A stretch of DNA of 10,574 nt from DAOVRL01 sp023128595 (lineage in GTDB: Bacteria > Planctomycetota > Phycisphaerae > Sedimentisphaerales > Anaerobacaceae), in NCBI GenBank assembly GCA_030628155.1, contig DAOVRL010000154.1:1-10574 (forward strand), given 5' to 3'. Made by a program: the position numbers and the translations under genes. Positions 1-5,374 of the stretch are shown piece by piece; the stretch's first letter is position 1, and every line of letters starts with the position of its first letter. The notes beneath the pieces were generated by a model. The model worked only from the letters and a program-made list of their open reading frames with translations, was not told the origin of the DNA and ran no database searches.

Positions 1-516
1 CCCTTCTTTTTAATGTGTATTCTTTATTCTCATCAACATATATCGATAATTCAGCACCATAAATCAGTAGTTTATAATAGCACTCAATCATAAAGAATAA
101 ACTTTAATCAAATTACACATCCCACGAAACTTAACACGAGCATTATACTAATTTTGTTGGAGGAATCAATTACGAAAGGCGGTAATCTACATTATAGCAG
201 ACACCATAGTCCTATCGAAAATTGCTCTTATTCCTTGTCTCTTCATTTGTAAAAATGAACTAATAAAGGGGATAGGTACTCAAATAAAAGTTGAACTGAA
301 AAAATTGCCGACCTCTAAGCAAATAGTAAAATAGTCGCTGTTGGGCGGCTGACTTCAGAGCGTTTGTCAAGAGCCTGCTGCAGGGTCGTCTAACCACGAG
401 CAAAGACCGCGCCAGATTGCGTAAGGGATGTTTGGTCTCATGGTGTTATAAACTACCATTAGGATATTCAAGCGCCAGCAATTTGAAGAGAGTGCCCAGT
501 ATGGCTCACTTTTTTA

Positions 517-552
517 CCCTTCGGATTACAATCCGATGGTTTAGCAGCTCGT
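517..552 (-). other. tRNA-like fragment: D-arm/anticodon-arm part
   Basis: Read on the minus strand, this resembles the middle of a tRNA: a GAGC-type D-arm end followed by a hairpin made of TCGGATT and AATCCGA separated by two bases. A real anticodon arm has a 5-bp stem and a 7-base loop; here the same stem leaves six bases, as if one base had been lost. I see no matching acceptor stem upstream, so this is not a functional tRNA by eye. It shares the sequence CCTTCGGATT (plus strand) with the fragment at 604-646. It is probably a decayed attachment site or tRNA remnant. Confidence 0.35.
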
Positions 553-603
553 CTTTTCAAAACAGTGTTTGGCTTTAGGTATTGCCCTACTACTGGGTTA
601 TAA

Positions 604-646
604 CGAGGCCGAAGGGACTCGAACCCTCAACCTTCGGATTCGAAGG
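604..646 (-). other. tRNA-like 3' half (T-arm and acceptor end), possible att remnant
   Basis: On the minus strand the sequence GAGGGTTCGAGTCCCTT has the shape of a tRNA T-arm: a 5-base stem, the conserved TTCGAGT loop, and the returning stem with a terminal G-T pair. It is followed by CGGCCTCG, which could be a 3' acceptor strand. It is preceded by CCTTCG-AATC-CGAAGG, a strong hairpin resembling a variable arm or broken anticodon arm. No 5' half lies upstream on the same strand; the matching 5'-like part lies downstream at 517-552. Tyrosine recombinases commonly use tRNA 3' ends as attachment sites, and a recombinase remnant lies at 4943-5098, so an att relic is the favoured reading. Confidence 0.4.
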
Positions 647-831
647 CACCAACTACTATTATAACCGTCTGTTTTATAATGACTTATGCGTGCTTTTAGC
701 GAATAAAGCTGGGTATGGGTTCAAATTGTGCCCACCTGTGCCTACACTAAGCTCAAAGCAGATTGAAAAATGACGCCTGAATGACGCCCCCATGATAGCA
801 CTTTTAACGTCTTAAGAAACACGCTAATGGC

Positions 832-860
832 TGCCCTTAGAAGGGCAAAGACTTAAGTCT
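832..860. repeat. Two adjacent short palindromes
   Basis: TGCCCT-TAGA-AGGGCA (832-847 including the flanking pair) is an inverted repeat. AGACTTAAGTCT (849-860) is a perfect 12-base palindrome directly after it. No T-run follows on either strand, so a standard intrinsic terminator is not supported. They lie just outside the left copy of the 66-bp direct repeat and overlap the 3' end of the small minus-strand reading frame at 837-950. They could be a protein-binding site or chance. Confidence 0.3.
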
Positions 861-950
861 GACGAATATCTGCACCGTACACAAGTATTTAATAAAAGAA
901 TCGAGATATTGTTTTTTAAGTTCAGGATCGGTTACGGGCAAATCCTGCAT
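837..950 (-). pseudogene. Orphan gene tail carrying the second copy of the 66-bp repeat
   Basis: A 37-codon minus-strand frame starts at an ATG without a visible ribosome binding site. It reads through the left repeat copy (LPVTDPELKKQYLDSFIKYL, then CTVQIF...) to a TAA at 837-839. The first 22 or so residues match the C-terminal end of the propeller-like protein at 3125-3613 except for one Glu/Ala difference. Past the repeat, it continues for 14 residues unrelated to the right copy, where a radical SAM gene begins instead. I read it as the detached end of a gene rather than a working gene. Which of the two copies is ancestral cannot be decided from the window. Confidence 0.45.
883..948. repeat. 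66-bp direct repeat, left copy
   Basis: Identical to 3129-3194 apart from one base (T at 922 against G at 3168). Same orientation, 2,246 bp apart. It is AT-rich like the radical SAM gene it flanks. The right-hand 27 bases contain an inverted repeat (CAGGAT...ATCCTG; 7 bp in the other copy) with a 13-base loop. Identity stops sharply at both ends. Confidence 0.9.
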
Positions 951-1009
951 CAATTATGTTTTTTAGTAGTAGATGCGTTTCCTCAAGAGAACGTAAAAGG
1001 CAAGTATTC

Positions 1010-1141
1010 TCAGTTTTTGGCTCCAATGATGTATAATGCCGGATTTTTTCTTGCATTTATAAAACCTACGATTAATCCGATAGTGCAAAACCTTTTTATG
1101 ACAGGAATCAAGCTCATCGGAATGCAGTTCCTTGATGACAT
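1010..1141 (-). CDS. Possible 43-residue peptide gene downstream of the radical SAM enzyme
   Basis: The frame starts at an ATG with a strong GGAGG four bases upstream (1146-1150), 20 bases after the radical SAM gene ends. The product begins MSSRNCIPMSLIP, has two cysteines (residues 6 and 19), a hydrophobic stretch around residues 20-29 (TIGLIVGFIN) and ends ALYIIGAKN. Small peptides next to cobalamin-type radical SAM enzymes can be substrates (RiPP precursors). Nothing here proves that: there is no recognised leader motif, no Gly-Gly cleavage site, and no transporter or peptidase nearby. Competing readings of the same DNA are a TTG-started 64-codon minus frame (963-1157) and an open plus-strand frame (829-1145). 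The ribosome binding site is the only feature favouring this one. Confidence 0.3.
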   Translation of the reverse strand: MSSRNCIPMSLIPVIKRFCTIGLIVGFINARKNPALYIIGAKN

Positions 1142-1160
1142 TTGACCTCCGTTTCAATGT

Positions 1161-3128
1161 TTACATTTCTTGATAAGAACTCTCGACTAGTATCTTGTCG
1201 CTCTTTCGGCCCCAGAGTACAACTTCTCGGGCATATCTTATTTTATCGTTTTCAAAATCTTTTGGAGACAATTTTAAAAGCTGTTGTTCTTTTTTAAGAG
1301 GTTTTGGCTTTGAATGTAAACAGTGTTCAAAATATTCAGGCAGATTCGAAGAAAATTCATATTCCGTGACACCTGTTCCTGTCTGATAAGGTACCCTCAT
1401 ATTTTGATATTTTATCACTTCATACAATTCGTTTTCGTCGTAAGATATTGCTTTTTCGGTTAAAAAACATTTGGTAATTTCAGAAAATTCTTCATAAAAT
1501 TTATCTAGCTTTTCCGTAATGCGCAGAAAACCTGCCTCCTCGATATCCCAATACAAAGGTCCGTATTCTGCGATAATCTGTCCTCTTCCTTTACCTTTCA
1601 GCAGATTATCCAAATGGTTTTCGGAATGTTCGAGTTCCTGCCGAAAGACAGAACCTGTATCAGATGGAATTTGCAGTTCACAGATATATCTAATCAAATC
1701 TGCATACGATAGGTCATATCTGTCAACAAGATATTTAAGTATAAAAAAGCCTAACTTCATACTATGCAGTAGCATTGTAAGCCAGGCAAATTTCGCAGAA
1801 CTTCGCCAGTCACCGACAGGCATACTCCTGGTAGCGACAATTATATCCTGGTATTCCTGTATTTCACCTTGTTTTTTTGCGCTACTATGAATCTCTGTCA
1901 GTACAATTTTCTTGGTAATAATCCCGAATTTCTGCTGATATTCTGGGTCTGCAAGTTCGGTATTTGGATATACCTCACAAAGATAAACAAACAGCTGATT
2001 TTTAAGCCCTGACTTTAAATGCTGTTCTATACCATTTGTCCAGCTTTCATAGCTTTCGCCGGGCAGTCCCAATATCATCTCAGAATAAACCGGGATGCCG
2101 TATTCATTGAACAGTGTCTGAAGGTTGTTATAGGTTGACATTTTGATGTTTTTTCTTCTAACATTCTCAAGGGCTTGTTCGCAATTGGTTTGCCTGCTCA
2201 AAGTAACACTTTTTTCGAGATTGTTTTCATGCAGTAGCATCCCTATTTTGAAAATTCTCTTATCTGTATTTTTGCCGAAACACGTTCTGAATTTTTCGGG
2301 ATACCCATATTTAGTCTTTGTATCCACAAGACAAGAAGCGATATCGTAATCTCTTTTATGCATCCCAAAGTTAGAATCAGCATTGAAAACATATCTTATT
2401 TGGTGTTTGCCACACCATTCAATTTCGGATTGAAATCTTTCGAGTGAATGAAAACGCCATTTGGTACTGAGTCCGCCTTGTCCCCAAAAGCAATAAGAAC
2501 AGTTAAACGGACAGCCTCGATTAGTTTCTATTATTGCCTGAAAGTTCAAACCGTCATTTTCTTTAAAAAGATATTCGTAAACTCCATCAAGATATGGAGA
2601 AGGGAATTTATCAAGATCCTTCGGAGAAAGCCTCTCTTCGGCATTTTTAACATATCGACCTGTCTTCTTATCACGCCATGATATCCCCGCAATACCTGAA
2701 AAATCTTCAGAATCTATTGCTCTTTCAAGGATTTCTGTAAAGGTTATTTCACCTTCACCACGAACAGAAATATCTATAAACCAGTACCTGTCAAAATAAC
2801 TTTGGGCTTCAAAAGGAACCTGAGGCCCTCCAAAAACAATCAGGCATTCGGGATAAAGCTGTTTTACTTTTTCTGCTATATGCAAATTAAGCTGTTCATT
2901 CCACATCGAAACCGAAAAAGCTGCAATTGAAGGCGATTTGTATTTTTCCAATATAAGCTCGGGCTTGTCTCTATAAAACAAAAAGGGTGAAAAGTCATAA
3001 ACACTGGTAATTTTTTTGTGGTTTTTGGCATAAGCACAAAGTAGCCCTGATACAAACGGCAGGTACGCTGTGTTGCTCATAAGAACATTGTATTCATTAA
3101 AATAGACTTTTCGTTTTGTTGTTTTCAT
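1161..3128 (-). CDS. Cobalamin-binding radical SAM enzyme (class B methyltransferase-like)
   Basis: The 655-residue protein has the layout of B12-dependent radical SAM enzymes. An N-terminal Rossmann-like cobalamin-binding domain covers roughly residues 5-130, with the VFGGPQVP turn near 98-105 and the linker motif RGEGEITF near 123-130. The radical SAM core follows with CPFNCSYC (Cys206, Cys210, Cys213), the ligands for the 4Fe-4S cluster, and then ADSNFGMHKRD near 250-260. The last 200 residues or so are a C-terminal domain I cannot name. Known relatives methylate unactivated carbons or rearrange substrates in natural-product and RiPP pathways; the substrate here is unknown. The ATG overlaps the stop of the preceding gene (ATGA, 3125-3128), suggesting translational coupling. 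The gene is much more AT-rich than its right neighbour (18 G/C of 60 at 2101-2160, against 34 of 60 at 3541-3600) and lies between 66-bp direct repeats, so transfer is likely. No frameshift is seen. Confidence 0.85.
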   Translation of the reverse strand: MKTTKRKVYFNEYNVLMSNTAYLPFVSGLLCAYAKNHKKITSVYDFSPFLFYRDKPELILEKYKSPSIAAFSVSMWNEQLNLHIAEKVKQLYPECLIVFGGPQVPFEAQSYFDRYWFIDISVRGEGEITFTEILERAIDSEDFSGIAGISWRDKKTGRYVKNAEERLSPKDLDKFPSPYLDGVYEYLFKENDGLNFQAIIETNRGCPFNCSYCFWGQGGLSTKWRFHSLERFQSEIEWCGKHQIRYVFNADSNFGMHKRDYDIASCLVDTKTKYGYPEKFRTCFGKNTDKRIFKIGMLLHENNLEKSVTLSRQTNCEQALENVRRKNIKMSTYNNLQTLFNEYGIPVYSEMILGLPGESYESWTNGIEQHLKSGLKNQLFVYLCEVYPNTELADPEYQQKFGIITKKIVLTEIHSSAKKQGEIQEYQDIIVATRSMPVGDWRSSAKFAWLTMLLHSMKLGFFILKYLVDRYDLSYADLIRYICELQIPSDTGSVFRQELEHSENHLDNLLKGKGRGQIIAEYGPLYWDIEEAGFLRITEKLDKFYEEFSEITKCFLTEKAISYDENELYEVIKYQNMRVPYQTGTGVTEYEFSSNLPEYFEHCLHSKPKPLKKEQQLLKLSPKDFENDKIRYAREVVLWGRKSDKILVESSYQEM

Positions 3129-3613
3129 AAGTATTTAATAAAAGAATCGAGATATTGTTTTTTAAGTGCAGGATCGGTTACGGGCAAATCCTGCTTGAAC
3201 GCCTTTGCTGAGCAAAGAGTCGAGCCCAGGAAACACTTCTGCCCGTCCAAATCCAGTACCGCTACCCTGTGCGTGTACGGCAGCCGACCAACCTCAAAAC
3301 ACCGACCTTTCCCCGGCTCATCCAGAGGATAAACAATAATCCGACAATTCTCCGCCTTAAAGCCCGGCTTAAAATCGGTTGAAGCAACCACGTAATTGCT
3401 TCCGTTTTGCTCAAATGCCCAAAGACTCATAAAGCCGCCGGGCCTGTTCGCTATCTCAATAGCCCTGTATTGGGGCGGCTTGAAGTACAACAAAGGGTCA
3501 TCTCCTTCGCTGCCGGCCAGGAAAGCAGGCCAACCGGCGACGCTTAGCCCCGGCACCACCGCTATGCTATATACCCTCTCAACACTCGCTACGGTACGTT
3601 TCGTGACTTTCAC
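3125..3613 (-). CDS. Truncated beta-propeller-like protein with a chimeric tail
   Basis: I prefer the GTG at 3613 over the GTG at 3622. It forms a GTGA overlap with the TIM-barrel stop and sits 8 bases from GGAG, whereas 3622 is too close to it. The product is 162 residues. It contains repeated short beta-strand patterns such as YSIAVVPGLSVAGWPAF, NYVVASTDF and HRVAVLDLDGQKCFLGSTL, consistent with the first blades of a propeller of the kind encoded beside sugar isomerase-like genes. Such proteins are normally much longer. After KAFKQD (about residue 142) the DNA turns AT-rich and enters the 66-bp repeat, which supplies the final LPVTDPALKKQYLDSFIKYL. The original C-terminal part appears to be lost. 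The protein is probably non-functional or reduced, but the frame is still open and coupled at both ends. The family call is tentative. Confidence 0.55.
   Translation of the reverse strand: MKVTKRTVASVERVYSIAVVPGLSVAGWPAFLAGSEGDDPLLYFKPPQYRAIEIANRPGGFMSLWAFEQNGSNYVVASTDFKPGFKAENCRIIVYPLDEPGKGRCFEVGRLPYTHRVAVLDLDGQKCFLGSTLCSAKAFKQDLPVTDPALKKQYLDSFIKYL
3129..3194. repeat. 66-bp direct repeat, right copy
   Basis: Second copy of 883-948, one mismatch. It encodes the last 22 residues of the propeller-like protein and ends one base before the radical SAM start codon on the minus strand. The right edge (3168-3194) is a perfect 7-bp inverted repeat, GCAGGAT with ATCCTGC, enclosing 13 bases. G/C content changes at this edge: sequence to the right is GC-richer. 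Confidence 0.9.
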
Positions 3614-4536
3614 TTGGCACACTCCTCTAACTCAGAACGCGCAATTGCCCAGGCATCTAACAATGTTTGCCTGCAGTAACGTATCAGATCCGGCACCGCG
3701 TCAGTTCTATTCAACACTTCAAGAAACAGTTTTGGACGTCTCGATGTCGAGAAGAAACCCACCTGGTAACACCGGGCCATCAGGTGGCCAACCGCCTGCA
3801 GGTCAAGTTCACCGGGTTCACCAAGCTTAATGTGCGTATCCCCAAACAACGAATCGTCACTTTTGAGTACCAGGTTGCAAAAATGAAACTCATCTATATA
3901 GTCTATCGCCGCACTCACTGACGAAATAACATCTTCGCCGTTCAATATCATGTGAGAAGTGTCGAGACAAAGAAAAGCGTTGCCGACATTAGCAGAGAGA
4001 TTCCTGGCCATTTCCAGAGCCTCGCCGGTAGTGCCGACGGCCTTTTTCTTATGCACTTGAGTGTCAAGCGGTTCGACAATAACCTTCAGGTCTTTCTTCT
4101 CGGCCGTCTCACAAAGCTCCAGCCAGGACTTCTCGAACTGACGTAATTGTTCCGACCTTTTATCCGGGTCTGTTTCGGCCGGGCCGCTTATGACATGCAC
4201 AGCGTCAGAAGCCTGCTGCACCGCGTCGTCAAAATGCGGGATCAGCTCTTGAACACTTCTTCTTCGCAACTGCTCATCAAGTGAAGACAGATCCAGCTTG
4301 TTGTCATTCAGGACCCTGGTCAAGCAGTAGGTCATACTTAGGTTCCTTGCCTTGACTGCTTGTGCGATTCTCTGCCTTTCGTCCGGGTACGGAACCTCAA
4401 CCGTTTGATACGCCCCGTAGAAATCCAGTTCCATAGCCTGCTCAATAACCTCAAGAGTCCGTCCTTGCACTTTCCGTGATTCGGGTTCCGTATTTGATAT
4501 CATCAGCCCAGGTCTTACTACATCCGTTAGTTCCAT
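3610..4536 (-). CDS. Sugar isomerase/epimerase-like TIM barrel (AP endonuclease 2 superfamily)
   Basis: A 308-residue protein, the usual length for the xylose isomerase-like TIM-barrel family, which isomerises or epimerises sugars and sugar derivatives in the cytoplasm with a divalent metal. Expected metal and substrate ligands are visible: Glu155 in VIVEPLD, Asp192 and His195 in CLDTSH, His218 in EFHFCN, His235 in GDTHIKLGEPGELD, and Glu273 in LFLEVLN. There is no signal peptide. GGAG lies 10 bases before the ATG. It heads a minus-strand unit: its stop overlaps the GTG of the truncated propeller gene, and the radical SAM gene follows. A candidate promoter sits about 80 bases upstream. The sugar cannot be assigned; the glycan-degradation genes on the other strand suggest a role in using a released sugar, which is an inference. 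Confidence 0.8.
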   Translation of the reverse strand: MELTDVVRPGLMISNTEPESRKVQGRTLEVIEQAMELDFYGAYQTVEVPYPDERQRIAQAVKARNLSMTYCLTRVLNDNKLDLSSLDEQLRRRSVQELIPHFDDAVQQASDAVHVISGPAETDPDKRSEQLRQFEKSWLELCETAEKKDLKVIVEPLDTQVHKKKAVGTTGEALEMARNLSANVGNAFLCLDTSHMILNGEDVISSVSAAIDYIDEFHFCNLVLKSDDSLFGDTHIKLGEPGELDLQAVGHLMARCYQVGFFSTSRRPKLFLEVLNRTDAVPDLIRYCRQTLLDAWAIARSELEECAK

Positions 4537-4621
4537 TTACTAAGAACTCCAAAACGCAGACACACGTACCAAATCCACAACTATACTACCAAAACTATCC
4601 TGGAATGGCAAATGTGAATGC

Positions 4622-4650
4622 CAGATAATGCCACTGAGCATCATTGTCAA
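4622..4650 (-). promoter_or_regulatory. Candidate sigma70-type promoter for the minus-strand unit
   Basis: On the minus strand TTGACA (4645-4650) is followed after 17 bases by TATCTG (4622-4627). The -35 box is a perfect consensus match; the -10 matches at three or four positions. This would start a transcript near 4615, leaving a leader of about 80 bases before the TIM-barrel ATG. A 61-codon frame (4540-4725, minus) covers the same bases, and I treat it as chance. Confidence 0.4.
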
Positions 4651-4769
4651 TAGAATAACAAGTCCGTGTTGACGTATTAACCCTGATACAAGACTGCCGC
4701 CATCTAAAATATCACCTATCGGCAATCCCTTAATACTTTGGCAGCACTGTCTTGTCTTTCGCCTTCTGT

Positions 4770-4892
4770 TTAATTCTCCGACGTCTTGACGTTATCAATC
4801 CAGAATACACTTTGCAGTACCTTTTCGCCGCTGGCAGGCAGATCTTCACTGACATTCAATCTCATAATAAGCGTGTCAACTTTAGGAATTTT
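4770..4892 (-). pseudogene. 3' remnant of a carbohydrate-binding/LamG-like domain protein
   Basis: The minus strand reads KIPKVDTLIMRLNVSEDLPA, continues to SVFWIDNVKTSEN, and stops with TAA at 4770-4772. The pattern of a strand ending in VFWIDNV just before the C-terminus is typical of beta-sandwich domains attached to secreted carbohydrate-active proteins. The same frame is open only as far as about 4946, where a TAA precedes it, and residues before KIPK do not look like the family. No start or upstream domains exist, so this is the tail of a destroyed gene. It now lies upstream of the TIM-barrel promoter. Confidence 0.45.
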
Positions 4893-4942
4893 GAACCTAT
4901 TGGGAGAACAGACAATCAACGTTTTGAACATCCGATTGAAAC

Positions 4943-5098
4943 TGGATTAAACGTCCTATTGCCGCCAGGTCAGGAGACCCATTTGCGGTTCAGCGGTTGC
5001 TGGGGCATGCTAATCTGAAGATGGCCACAAGATATGTGCAGGATGTTTCCAAACAAACGGATAGAGTAATTGAAAATAGCAGAAAGTATGTAATCTAA
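4943..5098 (+). pseudogene. C-terminal remnant of a tyrosine recombinase/integrase
   Basis: The plus frame reads IAARSGDPFAVQRLLGH and then ANLKMATRYVQDVSKQ, ending KYVI at a TAA (5096-5098). LLGH carries the conserved histidine (codon at 5006-5008). The tyrosine of MATRY (5033-5035) is in the place of the catalytic tyrosine in the phage-integrase family. An in-frame TGA at 4937-4939 closes the frame upstream; the HxxR box, the first arginine and the N-terminal DNA-binding domain are absent. About 50 of a usual 300-400 residues remain. It shows that an integrase-carrying element once sat here, and it is a plausible source of rearrangement in the window. Confidence 0.75.
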
Positions 5099-5315
5099 GA
5101 GCGTATCGGTCATTTGAAACCTGTTCCAATTGGGTCGGGATAATGTGTGAAATTGCTGAAAAACCTGAATTTATGAAGGTGTGGGCAATCAAGGTCTGTG
5201 CAAAAGCAGGGATTGGAAAAAAGGCGAGGCATAAAAAACCATGTCTTCGTGCAAATGTTCAACAAAGCTGCCTCAGAAAAGAAGATTCTTGACCGTTCAA
5301 GGTGATTTTGGCAAG
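5099..5315. other. Intergenic stretch before the glycan genes
   Basis: No convincing gene. A 49-codon plus frame (5143-5292, starting MCEIAEKPEF, lysine-rich, four cysteines) has only a weak upstream GGG and no family resemblance that I recognise. TTGACC at 5289-5294 could be a -35 box for the downstream gene, but I find no good -10 partner. Confidence 0.4.
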
Positions 5316-5374
5316 ATTATTGATGTCGTACGGAGAAAATTATGTTGTTTAAGAGTTTAAATGGGAAATGTCAG
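5316..5374 (+). repeat. Duplicated leader, copy 1
   Basis: This stretch matches 8634-8693 with five mismatches and one single-base gap. It includes TCGTACGGAGAAA, a strong Shine-Dalgarno (GGAG) and an ATG at 5342 followed by codons for MLFKSLNGK. Here the leader frame continues into the 529-residue gene. The duplication of both ribosome binding site and first codons upstream of two different glycan genes suggests a shared regulatory or translation leader, or a duplication scar. Confidence 0.85.

Larger units (their letters stand above)
1..828. other. Intergenic region without a convincing gene
   Basis: No frame here gives a believable protein. The first 300 bases are AT-rich and full of stops on both strands. 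A purine-rich GGAGGA at about 160-165 resembles a ribosome binding site but no start codon follows at a usable distance. The one longer open frame, 582-773 plus, contains GLEPSTFG. That peptide is simply the antisense translation of a tRNA T-arm, so I do not call it a gene. The only structured content is the pair of tRNA-like fragments listed separately and a short tandem TGACGCC motif at about 771-788. The region probably marks an old integration boundary, which is an inference. Confidence 0.6.

Noticed and set aside
582..773. 63-residue plus-strand ORF with the peptide GLEPSTFG
   Set aside because: The peptide is the antisense reading of a tRNA T-arm, a well-known kind of spurious protein; there is no ribosome binding site or family resemblance.
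963..1157. 64-residue minus-strand ORF after the radical SAM gene
   Set aside because: It needs a TTG start without a spaced ribosome binding site, has an unusually basic random-looking composition, and overlaps the better-supported 43-codon frame.
883..3194. Reading the 66-bp repeats as integron attC sites or IS ends
   Set aside because: No attC core boxes, no transposase, no short target-site duplication and no terminal inverted repeats spanning the block.
4540..4725. 61-residue minus-strand ORF just upstream of the TIM barrel
   Set aside because: It has no good ribosome binding site, covers a likely promoter, and resembles no family I know.
4752..5018. 88-residue plus-strand ORF
   Set aside because: It is largely antisense to the carbohydrate-binding-type tail and then runs out of frame through the integrase remnant.
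5143..5292. 49-codon lysine-rich plus-strand ORF
   Set aside because: Weak ribosome binding site, no recognisable motif, located in decayed intergenic sequence.
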